Of a stretch of 64,000 nucleotides of DNA, positions 32,922 through 44,100 are shown in pieces. The notes under the pieces were generated by a model, which was not told the origin of the DNA, did not search any database, and was given only the letters and a program-made list of their open reading frames with translations. The DNA comes from Blepharisma japonicum (taxonomy: Eukaryota > Ciliophora > Heterotrichea > Heterotrichida > Blepharismidae), in assembly GCA_949751835.1 (NCBI GenBank), contig CATKHK010000032.1:62001-126000 (forward strand), in the 5' to 3' direction. The number at the start of each line of letters is the position of its first letter. The stretch's first letter is position 1. Made by a program: the position numbers and the translations under genes.

Positions 32922-35477
32922 CTAAAGGTTGTCTAAAAACCCTTGTGTTTCTGAAGGAGCTGCAAATATTCCGAGAGATGCTAAATTGTCCATATAAGGA
33001 GCTTCTGTTTCAAAAGTAAGCTTCTGGGGTGGGGCAAGTCTTAGCAGGCATTGTTTTAAGTTGTTTAGAGGGCCTTCTACAAGCATCCCATTATCATTGT
33101 AATGGTTAAGCAAGTTATTCCAAAGTTCTTGTTTCGCTAAAATTTTCGCATTCCCACAGATAACAAGCCCATATCTTGCTCTAGTTAGCGCAACATTAAG
33201 TCTTCTTGAGTCATTCAAAAACCCTATTCCTAAATTTTCATTAGACCTTACACAGGACAGAATTATAATATCTTTTTCCCTCCCTTGAAAACTATCAACA
33301 GACGAAATCTCAATATCTCTATAATGAGAAGGCCCTAAAGACCCAAAACTCTGCATATAAGCTGTAATAAAAGCTCGCTGGCCTTCATAAGGTGTAATAA
33401 TTCCGAGCTGGTGTGCTTGTATACCAGACCTCATAAACTGGGTCACAATTTTTTCGACGTTTGAAGTTTCTGTTCTGTTTAAATAAGAAGTCCCTGATGC
33501 TGAAACTTCTTCAGGACCTATTGTGTTATAGAAGAAAACTGGTTTAGATGGGACAGGCCATGGAAAATCAATCCCAGGAAGCTGTCTATCAGATATAGAA
33601 ACCCCATTCTGCAAGGATCCTTCATAAAAAGTGTTACTTGGAAACTCTGAAATCGCTGGATGCATCCTATACTGTATATGCAGCCTAAACGGTCTATTCC
33701 CTAAATGTACAAGTCTTTCAAACAGTGACCTATTATACCCTGCACTGGCTGCTTTTTTGCACATAACAACTGGCCCTAATTGACAATGATCTCCTACCAT
33801 AATCACCTGTGTCGCTCCTGTCAATATTGGCAGCAAGCATTCAGGCTCAGTCGCCTGTGTAGCCTCATCAATTAATACTTGGGTAAACAAAAATGTCTTC
33901 AGCCTCGGATCAAACGACCCTGAACAGGTACAACAAATTACCTCTGCCTTGGACAGTAAAAATTGTTCAGCTTTATTTCTCAGTCGTCTGTATTCATTTT
34001 CTTCTTCTGAAGAAATATTTAATTGTTTGTCTTTTTTGTCTTGGAGGACTTTTAAAGGCAAAAATTCGCCAACGTCAAGCTCCCTTACTTGCTGATGGAG
34101 AGTCAAAAAGTCAATGCTCGAAGAAATGGCCTCACGGGACTTTGCGCAGAGCCTGACTACTTTTAGGCCACATTTGTGGAGTTTTTCAGTAAGTTGGTCG
34201 ACTGCGATGTTAGAAGGGGCTGTTACGAGGACTTGTCCGGTTTTCTGCATGGCCATGTGGTAGACGATGGTGGCGGAAGTGACTGTTTTGCCGGTGCCTG
34301 GAGGGCCTTGGATCATCATAAAAGGAGCTGATAAGGCTTTTTTTACAGCTTCTACTTGATAGTGATTTAATGGGGGCAGATTTGGGGCTGATAAATCCCT
34401 AGGGAGTTTTACCCTAATCATAGGTGCTTGAGCAGGTTTTCCAAGAATAATTTGCATTATATATTGAGTTATTTGTCGTTTTGAAAATAATTCAAGCCCT
34501 GTTATCATCCTCTTGAAAGTGGTTGCTTTCCATACAAATTCAACGGTATAGCCTGAGGTTTGTGAGGGTGGCGAGGCAGAGCAAGATGTTATTTGGACAA
34601 CAATTTCTTCAAAATCTGATATTCTTGTAATCGTGCCGATCCCTTCCCAATTGGCTGAATCGAGGGTAAGCTTCATTTCGTCGCCAGGGACAAGCCTTAT
34701 ATCGGAGTCTTCTTTTGTGAAAATAAAAATAGCTGAAGGTCGTCTATCTGATCGGTCCCATCTTAAGGATATATCAGTTTTTCTTTGGCTTCTTTTGATA
34801 TCCCTATCATATTCAGCTTCCAGCTTGACTAACTTATCATATATTTCTAAATATTCCTTGGGAGAATTGTAGTGTAATTTTATTTTTTTTATGTTTTCTT
34901 GGACAGCTGGAGCTTCAGCAGGCTGCAATCCTCTTTTGATATCTTCTTCAATTTTTGTGATTTCTTTTATAGACAGTTTTCTCGCCTTTTTGTCTTCTTC
35001 TTCACTAGGAACACTTACAATCCAAGGTAAAAATCTTTTTTCTTCAATTAGAGGATGCCATGCACTTAAATCCCATTCTTTTTCACTGATAACATTTCTC
35101 ATAGCACAAGGCTCTCTACACAGAAAAATCAATGTATTTTCAGAGCGAGATGGCACAAAGCCTAGCAAAAACACATTCCGCGATGCACAGACATAGCATT
35201 CTATTGAAGTGTCGCCTAATGTAGTCTCAGGGTGCATAGAAACTGCTTTATGCCGGGCTTTAACTAGATGGGCGATTATATGTGACCCCGCTTTGTTGCC
35301 TCCGTATGAATTGCAGAACCACTTATTGCAATTGTCAGATATGCATTTTACTACAGTTCGTTCGTCGTTATTTCCACAGTACCAACAAGCGTGCTCTGGA
35401 AGATTTGACCAGTCATATTCATCGATCACAAGCTCTTCTTCTTCCTCTTCTTCTATATCAGCCCAATGCTCTTCCAT
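32922..35477 (-). CDS. UPF1: UPF1 RNA helicase (nonsense-mediated decay)
   Basis: An 851-residue superfamily 1 helicase that drives nonsense-mediated mRNA decay. The N-terminal Cys/His zinc region that binds UPF2 is intact (ACWYCGNNDERTVVKC, NKWFCNSYGGNKAGSHIIAH, ECYVCASRNVF). The 1B regulatory region follows, then helicase motifs: GPPGTGKTVTSATI near residue 390, DEATQATEPE (DEAD-like motif II), GDHCQLGPVV (III), QYRMHPAISEFPS (IV), VDSFQGREKDIIILSCVR (V), NVALTRARYGL (VI). The acidic N-terminus is short and the SQ-rich tail of animal UPF1 is absent. All Trp codons are TGG. No intron. In a genome where TGA is sense, UPF1 must act with TAA/TAG stops only. Confidence 0.97.
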   Translation of the reverse strand: MEEHWADIEEEEEEELVIDEYDWSNLPEHACWYCGNNDERTVVKCISDNCNKWFCNSYGGNKAGSHIIAHLVKARHKAVSMHPETTLGDTSIECYVCASRNVFLLGFVPSRSENTLIFLCREPCAMRNVISEKEWDLSAWHPLIEEKRFLPWIVSVPSEEEDKKARKLSIKEITKIEEDIKRGLQPAEAPAVQENIKKIKLHYNSPKEYLEIYDKLVKLEAEYDRDIKRSQRKTDISLRWDRSDRRPSAIFIFTKEDSDIRLVPGDEMKLTLDSANWEGIGTITRISDFEEIVVQITSCSASPPSQTSGYTVEFVWKATTFKRMITGLELFSKRQITQYIMQIILGKPAQAPMIRVKLPRDLSAPNLPPLNHYQVEAVKKALSAPFMMIQGPPGTGKTVTSATIVYHMAMQKTGQVLVTAPSNIAVDQLTEKLHKCGLKVVRLCAKSREAISSSIDFLTLHQQVRELDVGEFLPLKVLQDKKDKQLNISSEEENEYRRLRNKAEQFLLSKAEVICCTCSGSFDPRLKTFLFTQVLIDEATQATEPECLLPILTGATQVIMVGDHCQLGPVVMCKKAASAGYNRSLFERLVHLGNRPFRLHIQYRMHPAISEFPSNTFYEGSLQNGVSISDRQLPGIDFPWPVPSKPVFFYNTIGPEEVSASGTSYLNRTETSNVEKIVTQFMRSGIQAHQLGIITPYEGQRAFITAYMQSFGSLGPSHYRDIEISSVDSFQGREKDIIILSCVRSNENLGIGFLNDSRRLNVALTRARYGLVICGNAKILAKQELWNNLLNHYNDNGMLVEGPLNNLKQCLLRLAPPQKLTFETEAPYMDNLASLGIFAAPSETQGFLDNL

Positions 35478-35860
35478 TTATTTATCGAGATTTCATTGAG
35501 TAATTGAAAATAACTCGTTGTTAGAATGTTAGAATTTTTGTAAAAAATCAGAGGAATTTAGCTGTTTCTAAAGATTTGAGGTCTATTAGATTTGGTAATA
35601 CATAATTATCATTATCATCATATGATTATGTTTAATCTTACTATAAAGCTTGTTTAAGGATTTTTCTTCTCAGGGCAATATATCAAAATCCTTTTAAGCC
35701 TGCAATCATAATTAAGCTACCAAAGAAACTAAGTGTGCATCAATGTAAGGGGATAAATGTTTAAGCCATTATAAAATAATTTAGTAAAAGAATTTCAATT
35801 AAGAATTTTCGATTTAAATGAATAATTGATTACTAATAAGTTGGTAATCCTCATAGTAAT
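35478..35860. other. Intergenic region, nothing recognised
   Basis: About 380 bp between the start of UPF1 and the end of the next minus-strand gene. AT-rich with an ATCATTATCATCATATG-like stretch near 35610; no coding frame or RNA gene seen. Confidence 0.5.
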
Positions 35861-36610
35861 CTATGGGTCATCTTTTTTGATATTAGGCTTAAATAGTTCC
35901 ATAAAAGCTTGCCCAAACTCAAGCCTCTTCTGCTTGCAGTATCTTGCTACATGGAATTCTTTGATTTCTCTATCTTTATCTATGACCTGCCAAAGATAAA
36001 ACCCAGAAATTGATACCCCACAATGTCATAGTCCATGATATAACCTTAAATAATCATTCTCTTCATCTAATGCTTTAATAAAGCAAATCACAGCAAAGCA
36101 AAGTATCACGCTACCCTTAATGACGTATTTTCGGTTAAATCTTGAAGGCCTGTAAAATAAATTTTTAATTATGCATATGCTACCAAATATCAAAATTGGG
36201 GTAATCGTATTTTTTATCTCCCAAGGATGGTTTAACTGCATAAGCATAGTTAAAAAAAGTCCTCCGAAATTTAACATTATATCAACATCACACAAAAGCC
36301 TAGACGAATAAATATTTTTCCCTTTGACTTGTAAATTATCCATCCAGTAAATTATCAGCGAGATAAAGCACATGATAGAGCCTATGTTATCAAGTTTGTG
36401 CCAGTTCTGGGAGGTAATATAAAATGAGCCTCATTTTATGCTGTCTAAAGCATGATACATAAACGAGGTGAAACAGGTGAATAGGCCAATACACATCGGA
36501 AAGTAATGCTTGTTGGCATGGGCCAGGTAAAGTGTTGGGATAAATGCAAAGTTTGTGATACCGGTGATTAGTAGCATTGCAAATTTCTCTCCTTCAGAAC
36601 GATAAGCCAT
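35861..36610 (-). CDS. TMEM8/myomaker-like (CREST superfamily) membrane protein
   Basis: A 249-residue protein with about seven membrane helices. Its plan follows the TMEM8/myomaker family: ITNFAFIPTLYLAHANKHYF at the first helix, MYHALDS after the second, HKLDNIGSI at the third, LCDVDIMLNFGGLFLTML, and EENDYLRLYHGLWHCGVSI near the end. Conserved Asp, Ser/His positions of the CREST superfamily (putative zinc-dependent lipid hydrolases) are recognisable (YHALD; YHGLWH). Family members include a GPI phospholipase A2 and the muscle fusogen myomaker; the activity here is unknown. Two in-frame TGA codons are Trp. Ends in TAG; no intron. Confidence 0.72.
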
Positions 36611-36632
36611 TAATTTTTTATTAAGTTTTAAT

Positions 36633-37277
36633 TTATAGCCGAATTATCTGGTTATTCATGGCTCTATTGAAATACTGTGATTTTAAGTAATTGTACCATG
36701 GCAAGGTATTTTTCAGCTGGACTCCATTTAAAATTTCAACATGAGAAGGGGCTAATTGAGTAAATAAATAATCAAATATTTGGTACAGCATAACATCAGC
36801 AACAGAAACTTCGTTCCTATATAAAAATTTATGCAAAAAGCTTTTCTCGCCATCTAAATAATTCTTTTCAATATCTGATATTATTGATTTTATGATTTTT
36901 TTAGGTTTTTCATTAGAAAAATCACGCGAAATTGAGTTTAGGTTTTTTATTAAAGCCTCGATTTTAGTTTTTATATGGCAATCAATTATTGCTTTTTCTA
37001 AAGGATTAATTTGACCAGTAGTGAGCCTGGGGTATAAGCTTGGCCCTTGAAGGGTGTCTAAATATTGAATTATTGTGACAATTTCATTAATACCAATTGT
37101 ATCATGGAGAGTTTTAATTAAAAGTGTAGGGGTTGCTCCGTTTGGGCTGTAATATAAAAGCCATTCTGGAGTCTCTTCAATTGTAACTATTTCAATGTCA
37201 AGCCTTTTGAAAGCTATTACACAGAGTGCGATTTTTGAGCTTATGCAGCCATTTCGGATAACAAGGGTAAGGTCCAT
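36633..37277 (-). CDS. Glutathione S-transferase-like protein
   Basis: A 214-residue soluble protein. The N-terminal half fits a thioredoxin-like GST domain (beta start LTLVIRNGCISSKIALCVIA, then YSPNGATPTLLI with the cis-Pro loop, then INEIVTIIQYLDTL, the 'E-S' helix region with Glu but no Ser). The C-terminal half is all-helical (KFLYRNEVSVADVMLYQIFD is the usual GST N-capping box with S-V-A-D). Substrate and catalytic residue are not obvious. No intron or TGA. It ends 22 bp before the start of the TMEM8-like gene on the same strand. Confidence 0.75.
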   Translation of the reverse strand: MDLTLVIRNGCISSKIALCVIAFKRLDIEIVTIEETPEWLLYYSPNGATPTLLIKTLHDTIGINEIVTIIQYLDTLQGPSLYPRLTTGQINPLEKAIIDCHIKTKIEALIKNLNSISRDFSNEKPKKIIKSIISDIEKNYLDGEKSFLHKFLYRNEVSVADVMLYQIFDYLFTQLAPSHVEILNGVQLKNTLPWYNYLKSQYFNRAMNNQIIRL

Positions 37278-37378
37278 TATGATAATTTACTAATTATTCC
37301 ACTTTTGTTAATTTTATATTTAATGAATTATTTTCTTTTAATTGCGAAAAATTTATATAAATTTGACTAAATTTTAAT

Positions 37379-37714
37379 TTATTCTCCTTGCTGCTCTCTA
37401 TAATCAGTCATCCTTATAACATTGCTTTTACTTAGTCCTTGCAATGAGTTCCTAGTGTAAAGCCAAAGCAAGAAGGTAAAGATAATTAGCCAAGCATAAC
37501 TTCTTGTGTAGTAATAGATAAAGGCAAGAAAGAGAATCCAAATAATTTCACACTCGAATCCGAAAAGAGATACTTTCTTTGCTAAAATTCCTAATTTGTC
37601 TGTGGTGTTAGGGAATAGTTGATAGTTTGGCTTTTTAGGTGTTTTTGCAAGCCTTGGCCCTTTATTTTTTGGTGATTCATCTCGAACTACTTCTCCGTTG
37701 ACAATTCTTACCAT
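37379..37714 (-). CDS. FAM241-like small membrane protein
   Basis: A 111-residue protein with two adjacent hydrophobic segments (CEIIWILFLAFIYYY and YAWLIIFTFLLWLY) after a basic N-terminal half. The first residues MVRIVNGEVVRDESP match the hallmark start of the FAM241 family (MVRIL.NGEIV.DDDP), which are small ER or lysosome-associated membrane proteins of unclear function. Family assignment rests mainly on this N-terminal motif plus the single hairpin-like hydrophobic end. No intron or TGA. Confidence 0.7.
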   Translation of the reverse strand: MVRIVNGEVVRDESPKNKGPRLAKTPKKPNYQLFPNTTDKLGILAKKVSLFGFECEIIWILFLAFIYYYTRSYAWLIIFTFLLWLYTRNSLQGLSKSNVIRMTDYREQQGE

Positions 37715-38129
37715 TTTAACACGTAATTATATTAGCAATTTAAATACAAAAGATACTATGGCTAGCTAATATTTATATCATTAAGATAAGACTGAAAACA
37801 TTATTACAATTTATTAAATTTGTAAGAAAAATCGATTTATAATATCAGGAATAATTACCTATTAAAATATCAGGATAAATAATCAACAAAAATATATTTA
37901 AGTGGCTTATATAAAGCAATTTAAAATATATATTTAGCTAAAGTTTCACTTTCTGAATCAAAATATTATTGAAAATATTCAATTATCTGTTATTGTTATT
38001 TTTTTTAAAAAATTAGTAAATATTATAACGATTTATTTAAAATCATTAAATTGCAGAACACCTCTATATTTAAATTTATAAATTTTGTTTTTAATCCTAA
38101 TCTTAAGTTAAATAATTATTTTTCCTTTC
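37715..38129. other. Divergent intergenic region upstream of the IP3 receptor
   Basis: About 415 bp of very AT-rich DNA between two divergent genes; no frame or RNA gene seen. It should carry both promoters. Confidence 0.5.
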
Positions 38130-41100
38130 ATGGCTGATACCCAAACTAAATACCACCGGAATAAGGGTCGAAACAACACTTCAATGTCCAACGCTTCCAG
38201 TATCCTCCTTAAAAACTCAAAATCAACTACTGACAAATCAGGCTATCTAATGGTGGGAGATCTAATTTTACTTATGATCCAGAGCCCCAACAAAATATAT
38301 AGCGGTTGCTTATCAGCTGACGGTGTTGTTTCCCACAACCTCGAAATCATCCCAAAAACCTCCATGTCCGAGCTTGGCGCCAATGTGCTCACAAGAAGCT
38401 GTTTATTTAGAATAGAAAACGCCCGAAAAGTTACAAAAGAAAACTCAAGCAAGTCTGAGTCAGAATTACGCATTGCAGTAGGTAAAGCAATTACCTATGG
38501 AGAGCGTATTCAGCTGCATCATTTTCATAGCCAAGGCTACGTCTCAGTAAATTCTAAAGTTATTGCAAATGAATCAGGATGTTTAAGTGTAGAAATTGAT
38601 AAAGAAGGAGTTGAGTCAAGCTGGTTTGAAATAAAACCAGTGAATAAGCTGAGAAAGCATGGAGAGACGATAAAATATACTGATGAAGTTTTGTTTCAAT
38701 GTATATCAGAAAAATCAAAATATTTTTTGCATGCTTATTATGACTCACAGACCAAACAAAATAGTAAAATTGAAGTAAATTCGAGCGGAACCCAAACACA
38801 GTGGAAACCAAGGCGATATTTAAGTTATGATTATTTTACTGACACCCCAAGCTATGTTATGACTGGAGATTCATTCAGGATTTATCATCGTATCACAGAA
38901 GGATATCTAAGTGTAACTGAAGCTTCATTAGTAAATAAAAACGAAGACCATGAAATTTTTTTCGAAAAAGGGAATAAAAGCAGCAACTCTTTGTGGGAGT
39001 TTCAAAGGCAAATCACTTTTATGGGAGGAGCTGCCAAATGGTCAGAAAAATTAAGGATAAAGCATCTGCCGACTGGAATGTTTTTAAAAGAAGGAGAAAA
39101 TGATGTTGTGTTGACGTCAAATGATAAAGACCCTGCAACTTTATTTAAATTATCGTCTGAATCAGCTGATTACCATGAAGAAGAAATTAAATTTGGCTCA
39201 ATTTTATCTTTTTGCACAGAAAGTGGCCAATTTATTTCCGTCAGTTGCGAGAATCCACATTTTTCTAACAAAAAAGAAAATAAAGGCGAAAAGCATAAAA
39301 TCACCTTGAAAAAAGACACAAAAGATTATTCAGGTGTAGCCTTTCTAATAGAAGATGTCCCAGAAGCCCAAACTGCCCATGTATATCAGTTAGCTTTAAT
39401 GATTCCATATCTGAAATCATTTTATGAATATTTTTCTACCTGTAATATTTCTGATGAAGCTTACAAAGAAATGCCTGAAAAATACCAATTTTTAAAAAAT
39501 GAGTGCTCAAAGCTTGTCGCAAGCTTAACAAGCTTATCAGCTCACATAATGAATTCCAAATCCTCAAAAATTGATATAGCAAAACAACAAAACTCATTAA
39601 AAGAAATGGGAGTCACAGAATTTCTCGTAATTCTAAATGAACTAATCCAAAACAAAATGGAATCGGGAAACTTAATGGCTTCAATTAATACAAGAATTTC
39701 TGGGCTACAAGTAATTGAAAAACATTTAGCAGACTATTTAAAAGAAGCACAAAAAAAAATTTGTGAACTAGTTTATTTTTCAGTTAAAGGGAATAGTAAA
39801 TGCTGCCAAAATTTAGTAAAATATGAAGACCATTTAATCCAATTGATGAAAACAGCTGGAAATAAATATGTAAGGCAAACTTTAAGAGAAATTTTTAAAT
39901 ACAGTAATGAATTCTCGGCAAATAATGAGGAAAAAATGAAAAATCTATTTGGAGGTCTTGTATCAATTGTGTTTGGGCCTAGCATAATAAAAGAGCAGAC
40001 CATTTATATAAATATTTTAAAGTCTATTTGTGAATGTAGAGGCCAAGGAGTGCTTAAATACCAAGCTTTGGCTAGAAAGTTGTTATTTGATAACCAAGAG
40101 AATTTTTCACTATTAAAATTTGGAGTAATTAATGGAAATCCTACCATAGAATTTGATTACCCAAAAGGGAATTATTCAATAGAAGAAGTTTTAAATGCAA
40201 ATCCTGACCTAAGAGAAATATGAATTAGAGAAGATGGAGATTTAATAGGAAATAACGATAAAGCTATCTTTTATGTAGATGATATAGGAAACCCAAATTG
40301 TATATATAGCAAATATATTTCTTCAGTCATTGAATTTTTTGCGAGCATATGCTTAGATAGATACACCCAGGCAATAGAAGAAATAATCAACGCCCTTAAT
40401 CTTACTCCAGAGCATATCAGGCTTACTCTAAGAAGTGCAAGCATTTCCTTCAGCTTGAAAGCTGCCTATCTCAATATCTGCAGAACTGTTTTTATAGATG
40501 TCGACCCTTACCTCTCCATTTCAAAACAAAAAATGAGATGCTTCTATTGGAACCCTATAAAATCTCCTATAGAAAATCCTCCCCACAAAATGATTGATGA
40601 TTTTTTTATATCTTTTATCATAAATTTTTGGACTACCCACGAAGAACTCGAAAGGTTCCCTAAAACTCTTCATTTAGGCTGCAAATGCTATTTGGTGACA
40701 TGTTTTTTAAGATTTACAAGGCAACTAATAAACCTAGAACTTCTTGAATATGATTTTATCAGTGTTTTAATGGAGCCACTATGCTTGCTACTTATGAATA
40801 AAGAAAAAAGATCAAACCATTGGAGCTATAAACTAGCTGCAGGGATTAAAGGAATATTATTAACTGATTATAATCATGGTCTAGATAAACGATTTACCTT
40901 CCTTAAAGAAGAAGTTTTATATACTTTGCAAGCTTTTATGCTGAAAAAACAAAATATTTTGATTAAAAGAACCCTTGAAATTGCAAATAATTATTTTTCA
41001 AAAGAAAATTTGTCACTTATTGATATTGAGAATTTTATAAAAACTGAGTTTGAAGCTTTATTTAAGGATCTTGATTGGGATTCTTATCAAAAATCATTAG

Positions 41101-44100
41101 AAAGCACTTTATTTACAGGAATTCCGAATACATATAGCCCTGGAAAAAGCCAAGTTTTAGCTCGGACAGAAATTATATACCAGCTTGACATTTATTTACT
41201 AGAAATGCTGTTTGACTCTAGCAAAGCCAGCAATAAAAAACTAAAAAAATTATCTTTAGAGTTAATTCTATCAGACTTAAAACTCCGAAAAATCCTCAAA
41301 AAAGAATGCTTAAATCTTGAACTTGTAATGGACGACACCACGAAAAATATATATAAATTTCTAATCCAAAGAAATAAAGCTATTTATGACTGCACAAGAG
41401 CTTTGTCCCTACTTCAGCAAGAAAAGCTTGCAAAAAAGCTCGACAGCCATTACTTTGAAACCCTCAAAAGGATCACATCTATCATTATTGACTGTTCTAT
41501 GCTGTTTAAAAGAGAACAATTAGACGACTATCAAAGGACAAAATACCAAAATATGGTCAGAAATTGTGGTCTTTTTGAAACCTTAATTAGCGTTCTTGAC
41601 CTTGATTTTAATGATACCCATAAGCTACTTTTTAAGTCCACAATTGATGTACTTGCTCTTGCATGCTGAAATAATAAAAAAAATCAAAAATTGCTGCTAC
41701 CGTATGTAGATAAATTTATGACACTTGTAATGCAGCTTGTTGGGGCGATAAAATTGCTAACACAAGTTTTGACTTGCTATAGAGAACAAGAGCTAGGCCA
41801 AGATGTTATTAGAATAATTTTTGATTTATTAGAAAAAAATGAAAATCAGTACCATTTATTGCAATTTTTGAGGACTTTTGTAGTGAATGAAAAAAGGGAG
41901 CTTATTGAAAAAATGCAAATTGATATTTTGAAAGGGATTTTTCATAATAAATCAATAATTAAAATGCATTGACATGCAGGCAACCATTTTGACTTCTTAA
42001 ATCCAAAAACTACAGGCTCCACTGAAAAAGAAACAATGGATAAAACCAGGTTTCATATTGAAGCTATGAAATGTATCACTATCTGCACAATAAATAACAG
42101 GTTTGGCATTCTCCAAGGACGAAAACTACTTACTTTAAACAGCTTAAAAAAATATTTCAGGTCCCAGCAGTCTGATTTATACTGCAAAAAAGCTTATCTC
42201 CGGTTTTTATTCCAAGTTTATATGGTGAAAATAGAAAATGTTGTAGAGTCCTCAGTAAATTTGAATACGTTAGAAGAAATTCTTAAAGAAGTCATACTGG
42301 AAGATCTAAAAATTTTTGACGAAAAATTAAATCAGCTCATCCCGCTAGCTTATACAGGTGTATATGAAAATGTATTGTGTATGAGGTCTAAAGAAAGCAA
42401 GTGGAAGGCTGTGAAAAAAATGATACTGGAAAATCAGTTGCAGGATGCAGGAAAAATATTTATTCAGATGAAAAAGAAAAGATACGCTCCAGATGGGACT
42501 GTACTTCCTATTTCTAAAGAAGATCAAGATATAATTGATTATTGAAATTATTTGTCTGGAAATAAAGCATGGCATTCTGAAAAAGATGGAATTTTGCATA
42601 TTTTGAGAGACGTTTACTATTATAATTCTTTAAGAGAGCTATCTCCATCCATTATTTATGCATCTCATACAATCTTAACTATCCTTAGCGAAATGAATGC
42701 TAAGTTAGAGCTAGTCCAGCAAGAGCATCGCCAACTTGATTTTTCTAACCTTATTTTAATAGTCAACCTATGCAGAGAATCAATTTCTTCTACTATAAAC
42801 TTCCACATAGAAGGACCTCCAGACACACCACAGCTTAATAATCTTGTGGTAAAGCTTAGAGAATACATTCTAGAAGAAAAACTGACTCTTGAAGAAGCTT
42901 TCTATATGTTTGATTCCGACAAAAATAAAACAATTGATTTCAACGAATTCAAAAGAGGAATTCTGTGCTTAATCCCATCCATTAGCAACAGAGATATTCA
43001 AAACGCTTTTATTTATATTGACCAAGATGGAGATGGCAGCATCACTTATCAAGAATTTTCGAATAAACTTAAAGGCTACTTTTATAAGCCAAATAATATT
43101 GCTCATATACCCACCAAAAAGTATATTATAGGGGAACCAAATAATCGTGCAAGTGCTGAAAATGAAGAATTAAAAGAAGACCGTAGCATTAAGCTGAATC
43201 TAGAAGACTTTATTAATTTATTTTCTGAATATTGCAAAGATGAAGATTTAAGCTTAGTTGTAGGAAAAATAAAAAGAATATATGTGGACCCTGCGATTAA
43301 ATCTGGGGAAATTGGACCGTTAAAAAAATTTGTGGCAAAACTTGGCACTGCTTTTAAGAAAAATGACCATAAAATTTATTTCCTAAGTATTTTAAGAAAA
43401 TTAATACCAGAGAGAGCAGACACTTTATCTATATTTGATGAAGAAAAACATTCATATGAAATTGAGATGCAGACTCTGAAGAAAACTCAAGACATTTTAA
43501 GCCAAGCTGGAGTCTTAGAACTTACCTTATCTATTATAGGAAATGAGCACAATTTTAAGCTGACATCTGAAGCTATAAATTTAATAAACGCAATGCTAGA
43601 CCAAGGCAACTCTACCGTCCAGCTAAAACTTCTAAGCTTATTAAAAGAGTCCTGGAATTCGAATTTATTTTCTTATATTAGAGCCCAGCTTCGTCTCAGT
43701 CGTGACAGGATTGTAGAAACCGTTCACAAAACATATAAAGATAACCCAGGAGCTACATTAGCTGCAAATCTCACAGAAGAGCAGCTCCAACAAGAAGAAA
43801 TTTTGCTATATTGCCCATCTCCATCAGAATATATAGAAGCCCAAACAGCTCATGTAAAATCTTTAATTCGCTTTATTCAGCTTTGCTGTGAAAATTGCTG
43901 CACAGAATTTCAGAACTTTTTCAGGTCTCAAGAAGATACTTCCAACTCAAAAAGACAGCTTTCTATTAATATGGTTAATGAGTTAGCTCAATTTTTAATC
44001 AATATCAAAGAAGTTGGCCCTCAATTATATAACGATTACGAGTCCAGAGAGCTGATACCTGTATGTTTTGAGGCTATGATTGACTTATGTAAAGGTCCGT

